Part shown: one piece after another, positions 1 through 13,475 of the stretch | Layout: each line of letters opens with the position of its first letter | How positions within the stretch are numbered: the first letter of the stretch is position 1 | Source of the DNA: Setaria digitata | Taxonomy: Eukaryota > Nematoda > Chromadorea > Rhabditida > Setariidae | Direction of reading: 5' to 3' | Length of the DNA stretch: 64,000 nt | Assembly: GCA_003640385.1 (NCBI GenBank) | Contig: RCAB01000239.1 | Span: 1 to 64,000, forward strand | Notes under the pieces: model-generated | What the model saw: only the letters and a program-made list of their open reading frames with translations | Databases searched by the model: none | What the model was told of the DNA's origin: nothing | Translations under genes and position numbers: made by a program

Positions 1-78
1 AGTGGTAGCAGCAGCAGCAGTGCAGCACCGCAAAATCGATTGGAACGATGTCTGTACGGAAGAGTAGCCATTGTGTAG
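1..78 (+). CDS. possible 3' terminal exon cut by window edge
   Basis: Frame 1 is open from the first base to a TAG at 76-78 and would encode a Ser/Ala-rich stretch followed by a mixed segment ending CLYGRVAIV. The composition is GC-richer than the DNA that follows. It may be the end of a plus-strand gene lying to the left. Frame 2 is also open, to about 67, so neither frame nor strand is secure. Confidence 0.18.
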   Translation, partial: SGSSSSSAAPQNRLERCLYGRVAIV

Positions 79-98
79 TGCTAATTCAGCTTGCTGAC

Positions 99-370
99 CC
101 CCGCTTCTCCCTCCCTTGGAGCCCCGTTCGCCCCTCCCCCCCGGATCTCTCATCCATTTCGTTCTCTCTCTACTGCTCTTCCCCGCCTCCAGATCCTCAC
201 TAGCCCCTCCCATTTTTCTCCTCTGATCCTTCCCGCACCTCCTCCCCCAGATTCCTTCTTTCTCCTCCCGATCCTTTTCCCTCGGTCCTCCCGCTCTGTC
301 CTCCTCCCGATCCTTTTCCCGCGGTCCCCCGATCCATTTCTCTCGATCCTCCCGCTCTCTCCTTCGCTAC
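99..370. repeat. pyrimidine-rich degenerate tandem repeat
   Basis: This is an almost pure C/T tract on the plus strand. Imperfect units built around CTCCCGATCCTTTTCCC and CGGTCCTCCCGCTCT recur three or four times between about 240 and 365. The open frames reported across it on both strands simply follow the low-complexity composition and I do not regard them as genes. Confidence 0.7.
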
Positions 371-3300
371 TCTCATGCAGGCAAATATACAGAAGTAAAA
401 GTTTACATTTTTGCAATGTCTTTCGTTAGCCTACATCAGTAGTAGTTGCTAGTTTTTAGAGAGGAAAAAGGAATGATAATAAGTATCATAATTATCTGTG
501 TGACATATTATTATCACTGCTACTACTGTTAAGCATCAACTACCATCATAACTTACAGTTGTCGTTATCAACAATTCATTATAATTGATTAGTCACAGCT
601 AAATGATTTAATTGCAATTAGTGAAAAAGAGTGATGGATGGATGGATGGATGGAATTTGCTTGCCTGCTTGTTTGGTTATTTCAACAAGTGCAAACATTT
701 CTCTTTCTTCTTTTCTTTTTGTTAAATATTTGTTGATGACAATGGCAAGAAAGCAGTCAATTAATTAACTTTCAAAATTTTCATTCCTTTTTTTTCCTTT
801 CTTCTTTTTTTTTTTGCATCTTAAAAATTTACGAAAAAATTTTGAGAATTGAAAAAATTAATTCTTCAAAAGATATTCAAAATTTTTTAATTCCACAAAG
901 AATACTTGCTATTTTTGTTTTTCTCGAAAAAAAAAAGTTTCGCTATCAAAATTTTCAATTCATTTCGAAACACACTTTCGTCGCTGTTTTATTGCTTTTC
1001 TTAAATTATATGTAATTTGATGCATTACTCTCTGTTAAGATAATTCCGATACGTTTTACACAAATTTGAAATGAAAGAAAAAAAAAAGGAAGGAAATGAA
1101 TAAATTATTAAATGTGAATATAGCAATAAAAAAAAAAAAAAAAAAAAAAAAAAAAGTGTAAAATAAATTTTTGTCATTGTAGCATTTTTCAAGTGAAAAT
1201 TTCCTTTATCAAATCTAGTTTTGCACGCCTGAAATTGCTATAAAAAAATTTTTCTAAACAGGGTGCAAATTTCTTGGTGTTTGAATGATGTCGCCAGATT
1301 AAAATTGGGTTAGCTTTGAATTATTCAATAAAACAAAAAAAAAATTAAATTTACTTTCAAATCGAACGGTATTTGAAGTTTATACTTTCAATTCCATTTC
1401 AGTAATCATCATTAAACCTCGTCATCAGTTTGACTTATCTTCTTTTTTTTTTTTTTTACCCCACTACATTTTAATCCTTTTTCCATTTTCATTTTTATTT
1501 TCAATTTAATTCCTTTTTCACCGACAAAATACTATACCAAAAAGTTAAGCTTAATTTAATCTAGATGTTCACTGAATACAGTATCCCAATAATGTAATGT
1601 TGAAAAGGTTCATGAGTTAAAAAAAAAACCGGAAATGCTTATTTCATTTCAACTCTAAATTACTACTTTTTGTCGCAAATGACTAATTGCCAAAATTATC
1701 ATCATCATTATCAGCTGTATCATAATGAGCAACCAAAATGTATAATCATTAGGCGAAATGTAATTGTTTTAAGCAATAGCGATCAAATATATTCATACCA
1801 AATACTTATCAAAGAAAGCTATATTCAAAAAGAAAAAAAAAGCCTTCGCCACACAACTAGACCAAGACCATACTTTTTTTTTTTTCAAACAGTTCATGTT
1901 TGAAATTTTGGAAAAAATTTGATTTAATCTAAACTGAGAACTTAACGGAAAGGAAAATATACTATTTTATTGTGATAAGAGCATAAAAAGAATTACAACA
2001 AATGAGAAAAAATTTTTTTTTGTTTTCTTTTTTCTAGTATATTGAATATATTTTTTCAAAAAAAAAAAAGTGCTATTAAAAATTACTATTTTAGATGGTT
2101 AGTTAATTAGAATTTACACTTTATTGAAAGATTCTTTGTACAATGCCATTGCATTTCTCACTATAAGTCAGAAATATTCAGTTTTTAATTACAGGATAAT
2201 CTAGTCATTTACGTAGTCTAGCGTGATTTTTCTCCTCCTCCACATTCTTGATTAAGTTAGTAATTTTTAGATGAGATACCTTTTTGACTGCGTGACATTA
2301 TTCACTTCCGTATTTCACGTTTAGTGTTATTTGCTTCACTTTTGACAATCAAGAAGATTTCTCACGTTTTTCTCGTACTGAAAAATACGTAACAAAGCAA
2401 ATGCTTTTCATATTATTTCCTAAATTATTACGCTATTTTTTATTTCGAAACAATTATTTAATTATTATTTCATTCTTTATTTCTTATTTACAAATATGCA
2501 AACAAAACTATTTCTGATAACTTTTCACAATTTCATTACGAAGCTCAAATTTTTTGAAACAAAAACTTAAAAAGAAAAAGCAATGAATGAATAAGCAGTA
2601 CAGTTAACGTGACCTTCAAATCAAAATGCTCTATAAATTCATGCAAAAAGTTTATGGTTTCACGTAAATATTGCGCGAAAAGTTCATGGTATCATGGTAA
2701 AAAAAAAAAAAAAAAAAACTAATGCAATAAAACAAAATAAATTTTACTGTAAATGATGATATGCTTTTCAAATAAGCAAAAAGTGACGAACAATTGCACG
2801 AACTAATTTTATTAGTTGTAATTAGAGAAAAATTTAATTACTTCTCTCATTCATATCATTCAAAATTGCAAGCGAAAACGGAATGAATAATTTCTCACAT
2901 TATAATTTAACTACAGCTCATGTGTAAATTATCAGTTATTGAATGGATAACGCATATCCAAACTACAAAGCAACTGTTCTAGGTCGTTTGAAAGGTCGAG
3001 AAATATACTTCTTGACCTTGAATTATGAAGGATATATATATATATATATTGAAGAGAGGAAGAGAGTGAAGGAATATATTTATGTGTAGGAAAGAATGAC
3101 ATTTAGAAGAGTGAGAAGGATGAAGTAATAATAATGACGATTAGCAAGAGTAGACAAGTTGGAGACTCGATCGACCGTCAATTAAGACCAGTTTGTAAAC
3201 AACAATTTCAACTGATTTAATGCCGGACAGGAATTAGTTATCATCAAAAATTGAACATCACCCATCACTATCATCATCATCATTATCATTGATCGTCAAA

Positions 3301-5920
3301 ATTGAACATTGTCATCACACCGCTATCACCATTACTCTTATTATCATCAACATCACCAATGTTATTATCATCAGATGTGTTATTACTATCACTATTACAA
3401 TTATCACAATTATCATCATTATTGTTATTACCGCTCTGATTATTATTTTTATCACTGTCAAGATCATCACATTCTTTAATGAGCAATGGAAATGAAAATG
3501 GCAATAACAGGATTGCAATTTCGTCTTCTTGTAATTTGATAAATGTGGAATTTTACCTTAGGGATAAAGAAAGGAAAATGTTAAAGCAACATTAACCCAA
3601 TTAATACTAATTAAAGCAGTATATGTATCTCTCGTTTATCACTCCCTTAATCATATCATTTGCTTAAACAAGTTTTGCTTATTATTCCGTGTGACAGCTT
3701 AGGCTGATGATTCAAAATATGAAAATTTAATATAAATTATTGTAAATTGTGCTGCTTATAAACTGACAAGCAGTGTTATAATATATGAAAAATTATAATA
3801 TATGGAAGTCGAGTAAGTTTATGAGATTTTTTTTTTTTTTTTACGTGAAAACGACGACTAAGATATGATTTTAATTAGCAGCTTAATTAGAAAGCGGACG
3901 TGACCACAACGTTTGATCACGTGAAGGAGTCAAACACAATTGCTTTCTACTCGAATGGAGTAGGAAGCAATTTATTTTATTTCATAATTTAGCTCTTAGC
4001 AAGTTTTCCATCTATTCCTGAAAATTTCCAGAACAACTTCTTTCCGTATACCAAAATGTCATTTCGGTAGGTTTAATGTAATTGGTATTTTACGAAAATT
4101 TCACCAACCAATTTCTGTACTTGCCATAGCATTATTTATTTAAGTGAAGTAAAAATCATGATTTTAATGCAACATTTTAGCACTATTTCTCAGCTTCTTA
4201 ATCTGTGCATCATGTTTTTCTACATAAATTAATTTCAAAAAAAAAAAAAAAAATCAACGAATATGAAAAAATATCATTTCGCTTATGTCATGTGAAGTGA
4301 TCAGTATGGTTGATGTTATGATCAATTATTAATTACATTGATTATCAGTGAGAGGTATGATTATGATTTCGATCAGTTAGGATTAAATGAGTCACAAATA
4401 CCGATAACAATTTTATGTGAAGGTAGTAGTATAATTAATTATGTTACATGACCAGGCTCCAGATGGATTTTGACGGACTAAAACTTTTCAACAATAAGAA
4501 AATTTGCATCGGCGAAAATCTTCACATTCTTATTGGTGATAGGATAATCTTATCAGTTGCATCTTTTTCTTTTAAATTATGAATAAATTCACAGAAACAA
4601 ATGTTTAACTTTTGCAGCATACTGAAGTCATAGTTTTAGACGGAGTGAATTTCCTCGTACGTAATGCTTACGTTTCACACGTTGAGCTAAACAATAGTGA
4701 TAATGTATCTTTGATTCAATTCGTTGCAAAATCACTTTGAGCAAGCACCCAAATACCGTACGAAAATTAGTTTCAATTAAGAAATTAATGAAAATTTTGA
4801 AAAAAATTATTCACTTGTATGAGTATATATTCCAGATATATTCAACAGATAATTGATTTCACGTATTTGTTAATGTTTTAATTATGCATTCATCGCTACT
4901 AATTCCACATGTTTACTGATTTATAATTATGCTGCTCATTAGGCTTATGCATTTGTTACTAATTAATTTGTAATTATGCTGCTCATTCGGCTCATACATT
5001 CATTACTAATTACTAATTTATAGTTTTTCTTTTCTTTTGCATTTTCTTTAGCTGTTGAAAGTTTCTTCGTTTTACTGTTTCATTTTCTTCCAACGAGAAT
5101 GGAATTTTGTTGAACGGTACATTACACTGACTGATCAGTGACCCCAATGAACGGGGTGATCGATTTGTCCTATTTGTTCGACTTTTTTTTCCTTTTATTT
5201 AATTAAAAATCAATATAATTAATATGTCATGCATCAAGGATAGTGCTAATATATCCTGAAATTTATGAACGAATGAATGAATGATTTACTGAATGATTCA
5301 AAAATCAGTAATCAAAATGGTCATTTCGGTCGCTGACCCCAAATCAAAATTCGATCTCACTCGTTCCATTCAGCGAACTTTATCCTATTTTCATGCTGTT
5401 GAAATCGGAAAAAGATTGAAATGGATGCGAATTAGAAACGAGATTGAGTTCAGTCCCGGAATTTAGTTGATCACGAACGGAACGGAATGAACTTGAATTG
5501 ATAAAAATGACTTTGGATATATTCAACTGAATAGGAACAAAAAGCAAGAATAAAATGGAACAAACTAATATTTAATAATTAATGAAAGTAGACAATACCA
5601 TACATCTAGACAGAAGTTAACTGAGATAATACTTATTCAGTGAATTGAAATTTAATTCATCTATAGTATAGTGCCGCCTAAAATAAGTTAGAATTATTTG
5701 AATAAAACAAAATTATCAGTTGTGCATATGAATTAAAACTAATTACTGCTATTATTTGGATAAAATTAGATTTGCCTAACGAACTAATACTATGGCTCGA
5801 TTTAACCTAAATATAACTAACTAGCATCAGAATAGTCTAAATCACTGTAGATAAATGAAAAACTTTTAAACGAACTAAACTCTTTACTTATAAGTTTTTA
5901 TCGCACACTCTTATTTCTCT

Positions 5921-5955
<35 letters not shown>

Positions 5956-5985
5956 GATTAGAATGATTGCTACTATTAATTTAAA

Positions 5986-6123
5986 TTATGGTAAAGCTAA
6001 ATTTGCTGAAGAATGAAAAGAAAATAAAAGGTAAATATCCATTTTGGGCCAAGACTGAACCGATGACCCGTCAAGGGACAAAATGACTTTGGCATTAATT
6101 TCGGAAGGCCGAAAGGAAAGCAG
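5986..6123 (-). other. weak candidate terminal exon
   Basis: On the minus strand a CTTCTTCCAG acceptor-like site is followed directly by 45 open codons and a TAA. The translation is not low-complexity (it includes FRPSEINAKVILSLDGSS) and the patch is GC-richer than its surroundings. The opposite strand is also open here, so the coding strand is uncertain and no homologue is recognised. Confidence 0.15.
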
Positions 6124-9100
6124 CTGGAAGAAGGATGAATGATGGTGAATTATGATGGATATACAAGAGAATTGATGTCTTTTCTGAGGGAAAAGAGAGA
6201 GAGGGAGAGAAAGAGGGAAAGAGAAAGAAATTAAAGGTAAATAGAAATTGGAGACAAAAGAAAAATCCCGTTGTGGACAAAGGATACACTGGTCAACAAT
6301 TTTCTGCTACCAAAAGATAGGAAGATACCCTGCGGGAAAATGATTGATTATGTTTTGCTGTAAGGTGAGGTAATAAATTAATTTTTGATTTGGATTTAGT
6401 TTTAACAACTGAAAATTATAAAATAATTAATTAATTAATTGGTTCATAAAATTCAATGAGTTCGCAAATTTTATTCGATGAATTAAAATCATTTCAATTA
6501 ATGAAAATTTTATTGTACTTATAGATACAATACGAAACAGAAATAATACATTTATGTTGAAGCAATTTCAGAAAGTAAAATTATGAAATAATTGTGAATA
6601 CTTTATTCATAAGTAATTTCAAAAATGTTTCGAAATGACGAATGATACTGAGATATTATAATAGTAATTAGTGTTTCAGTAATTTTGATATAATTTGACA
6701 ATATTGCGATTGTGATAATGATAACGATAATAATAAACAAACTTATTGTCATCGATAGTAGTAGTAGCAGAAATTACGAGAAATGGTAGGAAATTCAATA
6801 GTGCTTTCAGTGATTTCATTAATCATTGTGTTCATGTTGTCGATTATAATAAGTTACACTGATAATTAGCAGTGATAGTAGTGATATTGAAAATGATACT
6901 ATTAACAAATAAAGCTTTACTATTAACAATGATGGTAATTGAAATGAGAAGTAATCTTGTGATAATAAATGATATCAGGGGGTTTTTCTTTTTTTTTTTT
7001 TTTCTTTTTCGTAATATTCCGTTTATTGCAATATGACAAATGGTTGGTAGCGGAAATTTGTGAAGAAGAAGGTCGGATCAGATAATTATCTCGTTAGCAG
7101 ATATATTAGCCGACTAAGTTCTTCTTCATATATCGGAAATCCTTTGGAAAGATATGTGTAAGTTACTTTCTCATAGAGAGGAAATTTCACTGATCATAAT
7201 TCTATATTTCATCAATTGCAGAAATCGATTAAACAAATGCATCAAATAGAAGAGGAAAAATATCCTAACAGAGGTGATAATGATGATAATCTTGCTACTG
7301 GTAATAAACATATTTTTTGGTCATTTATTGTCATTTTAAGGATCCTATTGATGTTGCTAATAATAAAGGTGAAAAAATTTTACAGTTAGCGATAATGCTA
7401 TTAAAAGTTAAAAAAAGAAAATATTCGAAGAAAATTAAAATCAATTTAAAACTTTTTTTGTCTTTTTTTTTTCTTGGCAGTAAATTTCGAAAGTTTTAAT
7501 TTTAAATTGCAAAAATTCATGCATTGTATAAAAATTAATTTCCTTTAAATGAAATTATTTGCAGTTGTTGCTTGTAAAATTGTACCCATTCATTCAACAA
7601 AAAAAAAAAAGAATGATTAAAACTTATGTTGGTGATAAAAATGATAGCATCAGTTTAGTGTGTAATAATAACACGTACTGATAACGATTATAAAAAATGA
7701 AGGCATGAATTCGAAGAAAACTGTTACTATTAACGAAATTAGAAGCAAAAAAAAAAGGAGAAAGAGAGAGAGAGAGAGAGAGGGAGAGGGAGAGAGAGAG
7801 AAACTGAAAAGTATATAGGCTTGAAATGAGGTGATAGTGGCAACGGTATCTATTTTTTTCAAGGGCACTAAGAATCAAGACGCCAAATGACTGATGAATC
7901 TTTAGGGAATTTAATGGCAAGAAAAGATGAGGAAAGAAAATTTAACAAGAAAAAAATTGAAAATAAAAAGAAAATTCGAAGCTTTAGTCTTTTTTTTATT
8001 TTGAAAGTAAAATGGTGCAAATATGAGTGAGGAAAAATTGCTATTATTAAAAAAAATAAATTCAAATTTTTGTCATTTTTCTTTCTTTTTTTTTTTGGTA
8101 ATTTCCTGTACTAATCATTCTGCACTGAAACTAATATATTTTGAAATTGATATTGAAAATTTGAAATCAATATAATTCATTGGAAGTAATATAATTTCAA
8201 TTATAAGTTCCGCCATTCTGAAATCCAAAAAACTATCTAGCAATTTAGTAAGCTCCCTTTTTTTTTTTTTTTCTTTTGAAAATTCATTCTTTGGTTTGCA
8301 TTTTTTTTTCCATTCCAAATTCTAAAATATTCCCATAATTTAAAGGATTTTCTTTTAAGTTTATGAATTTTTGTAACTATCAGATTTTATGATGAAGAAA
8401 TGTTAAATTTATTATTTTCTTTAAGATTTTTAACAAAATTTTTTTTTCTTTTTTTTTTGATAACGCAAAAGCTTTTAAATTCTCTTCACTCATTTTTTGA
8501 TAATTTTTTTTTTAAAAATTAATTTGAAATAAAATTTTTTTCTTTTTCTTCTTGGATTATGTGCAAGTGTTGACTATTGCTACTAGCTGGTTCTTTCTAA
8601 GGCAGCAGCGATACTAAGAGTGAATTTTCAACCACTGAAATTTCATATTTATATTTAAAAAAAAAAAGAAAAAAAAAGTTGCTTTTTTAAAAAATTATTA
8701 TTTTTTTCAAAAAAAAGAGTAATTTTTGAAAAATAAAAGATCAAGAATTGCTTGAAATTGAAAAAATTCCATTCCATTTTTCTCAAGCATTACAAATAAT
8801 AAAATAATAAACCGAAATGGAATTTTTTCCACTTTCATTGCATTATATTTCATGAAATTTTATGCGGAAAAAAAGTACCAAGAAAGGAAGGAATAGTGAA
8901 AAAAGAAAAACTTAACAATTCAATAAAGGCAAAATAAAAATTAGTACTATAACGGAATGAAATCGATTTCAATTGAATCAAAATTGTAAGAAAAATAGAC
9001 ATAAAAGGAAGGAGAGGATTTTTTTTTTTTTTTAAATTTTTAAAAGAAAAGAATAGAATAAGAAAGAAAGAGAGAGGGAGGGAGAAAGAGAGAAAGGTTA

Positions 9101-9430
9101 TGATTGGTAAAAAGGAAAAAGTGACTGACGAAGAGAAAGGCTATTAAAAATGTTTTTTTTTTTTTTTTTTTTCATTGAAAAATTAGAAAAAGAAATAAAA
9201 AAAAAAGTTAAAAAGAGAAAGAACAGATGAAATGAATGAATGTTTCTCAAAAATATTTTCACAATTCAAATAAATTTCTTGATATACAAATTATTGTTGC
9301 ATTTGCTGATAAATGTTGTAATTATAATCGGATATTTAAATCTAATCAGTAGAGCTCTAATCGTCGTACCTTATCAGGCAGACTGATGAAGGATGTCTGT
9401 TATTATCAGCGTGAAGATATTTGAAATTAA

Positions 9431-9532
9431 TCATTGCAAGTGCCATCCATCATAAATGCTGAAGGATGTCTGTGGTATTTCGGCTCGAATGTTTTGCAGT
9501 TCCGATAAGCCATCCGGGAAGCCGAAATAGGT
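9431..9532 (-). other. weak candidate exon in a GC-richer island
   Basis: A TTTCAG acceptor (minus strand) precedes 33 open codons ending in TGA; the other two frames are also open for 25 or more codons. The frame in phase with the candidate first exon at 13035-13092 stops at 9450. No family is recognised. The same bases contain an inverted repeat, so a structured non-coding element is an alternative. Confidence 0.18.
9476..9529. repeat. inverted repeat, 10-bp perfect arms
   Basis: TATTTCGGCT at 9476-9485 is the exact reverse complement of AGCCGAAATA at 9520-9529, with a 34-nt spacer. It sits in one of the few GC-richer islands of this region. A 13-nt direct repeat, GAAGGATGTCTGT, lies nearby at 9388-9400 and 9461-9473. 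Confidence 0.6.
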
Positions 9533-11303
9533 CTGAAATGATATTATCAGCAAGTATCTCTGATAAGAATACGATTTATATACTTATTTGTCCAAGAATT
9601 ACCTGCCTTTTCACCTCTACTTAAATATTTATTCAAAAATTGATCATATTTTTCGAATCTTTCCAAAAATTTGAATATTTTAAATTAGGGCAAAGTTTAC
9701 TAGTCTGAAAATATTATTGGTGAAATTCCAAAATAGTTTTAAGACTAACTGGCCATTTATTGCTTATTTTTCTTTTTCGCTATATGAAATTACTGCAAAA
9801 CCATTTCATCTATCTTTAATTTTTGTCTTTTTTTAATTGTTTTTGTCTTTTCTTTCTAATTTTTGTCGTTTTTTTTTTTAGACATAAAATAGATTTGCTT
9901 AGGCAAAAAATATCCCTTTTTTTCATGGAAAAATTTTATTTCACATAAAAAAAAAACAACCAAAACAATAAGTGTTGCAAAAATTTACAAATTTTCTTAA
10001 ATTTAAAAGGAAGACAAAAAAAAATTAAACTTTCATAATTGATTAACTCTTTGGTGCTTTTCATTTAAGTCACGTGATGATTCTACTAAACATTTCGATT
10101 TTCATTTCCTTTTATCAGTTTTTTTATCATACTTGAAAACGAAAAGAACTAAGAAGAAGCAGAATGATATTTCAGAAAAAGTTTTTAAATTTATTCTCAA
10201 ATAAATTCTCGTTAACTAGGCATAGAGGCCAAGCAGCTTGTCTGTATTCATCATTAGATTTGGCTGCAGCTATTAAATCTCTGGCCTTAACAAATAGTTA
10301 GCTTTGCAAAAGAAAAAAGAATGAATGAAATCGTAGAAAAAAATGTTGAAATTTTATCGATAAAAAAGATCAAAGTACATCGGTTTCTTGTCGGTGATAA
10401 ATTAGATGCTAACTTTAACTCAATTCTAACCTTAACCTTTTGAAGCAAAAAGCGATTCATTCTCTTTTTAGCCAGAAGGAATAGATAAAAAAAAAAATAG
10501 AAATAAACGAATGCTTCATCTTTATGGCAATGTTTCCTGGATAAGTAAATTGATATGGTGAAATATTGTTAACTGATAAACTGATAAGTAAATATTTCTT
10601 GCAAAATATTGCCCTTTTCTTAGATTTTTTTTTTTCTTTTTTGTTAAACTTCTATTTCTTAATTATGCATATCTCGGTATGTTGAGCTTATAACTAAGTC
10701 ACATAAATATTCATTTTTTTTTTTCCACTTACAGCAAAGATTTTCACCTTATTACAGGATATTTTTGTTCGGATAACAATTGTTTTTATCATCATATCAT
10801 CATTACTGTTATTACTATTGCCATTATCTGTTACTGTTATCATCATGAATAGCATTGTTATCACCATCTCATAATTTCATCTTTCTTTCGTCATCATCCT
10901 TATCATATTAACATCACCACTCTTATAATTTTAATATTGCATTTCTTACTGTTATCACTAACATCACCATCGTCATAAGCGGCACTGTCATAAATCTCAT
11001 CATATTATCATCTTTATCATCATCGTTATCATCCCTGTATCCTTCCCGTATGAACCTTATCAACAGTTCAAATCTGAGTTATACAATGAGGAATTTGTAA
11101 AAATAATTTGGTCAACATTAGAGCGATAACTTTTTGATTTAAATTCTGATGAAGCTAATGGACTGTTGATAATTGGAATGATAATGACAAAAAAAAAAAA
11201 ATCAGTAGAGAGATGTTCACCAAGGAAGGGAGAGAGAAAGAGAAAGATTTTATAAAAAGAAAAAAAAGCGAGTACTGATTTCCTTTTGAGTGGGAATTAT
11301 TTT

Positions 11304-11334
<31 letters not shown>

Positions 11335-13034
11335 AGAATGATTAAGGTAAGGTAAGAAGAAAGTCTAATTAAATGACGAAATCTGGCATGTTCCACTGAT
11401 AATCTAACTCAAAATATGTTAGTAAAAGTGGAAGGAAAAAATTTTCAGAATGGAAGTGATTTTTATAGGAAGTGAAATACACAAACTGCAATAATAGAAT
11501 TGAAATGTACAGCAATGAAATACAAAAAGTTTGAAATATTATGAGAAAAGTGGGAGAAAAAAAAAAAAAAGAAAAACATACATCGATTGTAGTTTAGGTG
11601 ACACATTACAAAACAGGTCCGCTTGTTAAACGTATAATTTTATCATTTCCATTTGGCGATATTTCTTTCTTTTATAGTATCGATTATGCTTTTGCAATTA
11701 AAAAATTTTAATTATGGCAATTATCGTCTCAAATTGGCCTTTAAAAAAAAGTGTATCATAAAAAAAAAAGCCATTATCAAATTAAACATTTTATCATTAC
11801 TAAACTGTTCAAAAATGCCCAAGGCTTTCTACTTTTCCCTGAATTAAGAAGCATTTCAGTCAAAAATGAAGAAATATTTGAGAAATATTAACTGGATTTT
11901 CGTAATTATTTTAGTAACAATTAATTAAATATTTCAATGATAGCAACATGCATGAGTAGCACCGGCATACATGGTTGATGATATCTTCTTAATAAGATCA
12001 ATTTTAATACCATGATAACCTGAATACTTAAATAATTAAAAACCGTTGTGGGAGAGTAAATTGTAAATAGTGGCCTAAAAATCTGCAGAATATTATGCAT
12101 GCTTTATTTTACAGGACATAAGAAATACAAACTGAATAAGGTTGATGACTTATTGATGAAAGCCTAGAATCTATTGGAAAGTATGATTTTGCCCAGGCGG
12201 TTTGGCTTACATTTCACAGCTGAAATTGATGATCACCGCTATAGGGTAGATAGCAAAATGACGAAAATATCAATACTTGACCTAAATTTATGCAAATTTC
12301 AAAATTTTGAGGACAAGGACAAAATTCCAAGCTGATACCATTTCAATCATTTGGGAAAATTTCACTTTCGGATGTCTAAAAGAAAAAGAAACTTATGAAT
12401 GGAAAGATATTATTTAAAAAATGTGTTTTTGGAAGGAAGTTAAAAGAACAGCGAAATTTTAATTTTTCTTTTCCCCTTTTCTTTGAAAATGTATATTAAT
12501 GTTGAAGAGGCAATTCTTTTTGTTTGTTTAATCTTTCATATTCCAAAATATTTCACATCCTTTCTTCATCCCCCTAATTTCCTAATAAAATCTAATATCC
12601 TTAACCTTATTTCACAACTAATAAAATCCGGTTCTTCAAATTAGTTACTCTTTACAAATGCTAATAACAGTGATGGCCTCTCGTATGCAGTAGATCCATA
12701 TCCGGTCGGCGACTCTCTCGGAAATTGTTCAACATTTTAATTAAACGTTTCACTCCTCATCCGACCACCGGCTAATTAGACTACTGGCGTCGTTTTTTCC
12801 GGCCACTTGTCAGCATTATATGAACATATGTAGTGAAAATTTTTTCTGACTTCCATGTCATTATTTTAATTAACGGATGCAAACGCACAGAGAGAGGGAG
12901 ATAAAGTGTGCCTCAATAATTTGAAATAAAAAACTTCTACTTAATCACTTTTTTTCTTCAAATTCTCTTTCGAATGATTTGTCAATATTTCGAAACTTTT
13001 GATATTTTATAAAAGGAGAAGAAACGATACTTAC

Positions 13035-13092
13035 CAATTTTAAAATTTAGAACACTGCCGTATGTAAATAACCAAATGACTCTGAAAGGCAT
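13035..13092 (-). other. weak candidate first coding exon
   Basis: On the minus strand an ATG opens 19 codons of hydrophobic, signal-peptide-like sequence (MPFRVIWLFTYGSVL...) and runs straight into a near-consensus donor, GTAAGTATC. The exon ends in phase 1. The only downstream exon-like patch found in a compatible phase is 9450-9532. It is unrecognised and could be chance. Confidence 0.2.
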
Positions 13093-13343
13093 CGCCGTTC
13101 TTTAAATTGGAAATGAAAAGTGAAGATTTTGCGAGTTTCGTTGCAATCAAAAAGTTAATTGAAGTTACAGAAAAAAGAAAAAAAAGAAAAAGAAAATTCT
13201 TCTATTTTAGAGAAATTATTAATGAAAACTATTAAGAGGAAAACAAACGTTTGAAATGAATTAAAAATTTAGAAAATGACCGATAATCTAATTTCCTGAA
13301 ACAATTCGACAGTTCCTGACAATGAATCTCCTTTTTTCTTCAG

Positions 13344-13475
13344 CATATGCACGGTTCCGGAACGACAAATCCAAAAATGCCGCATCACAAATCCGGGACG
13401 ATAAATTTATTAGTTTCATTACCAACAGAACTATTACAGTGCTTTACGAGCAGCGAAGGTCAATATTATGCATAA
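13344..13475 (+). other. weak candidate terminal exon
   Basis: CTTTTTTCTTCAG is a strong nematode-type acceptor and is followed at once by CAT ATG and 42 in-frame codons to TAA. The translation is mixed (MHGSGTTNPKMPHHKSGT at its start), unlike shadow ORFs in A/T runs. A trans-splice acceptor for a tiny gene, or a terminal cis exon, would fit. No homologue is recognised. Confidence 0.22.

Noticed and set aside
150..429. Proline/serine-rich and Arg/Glu-rich open frames
   Set aside because: Both follow from the pyrimidine-rich repeat; no splice or start context and no family.
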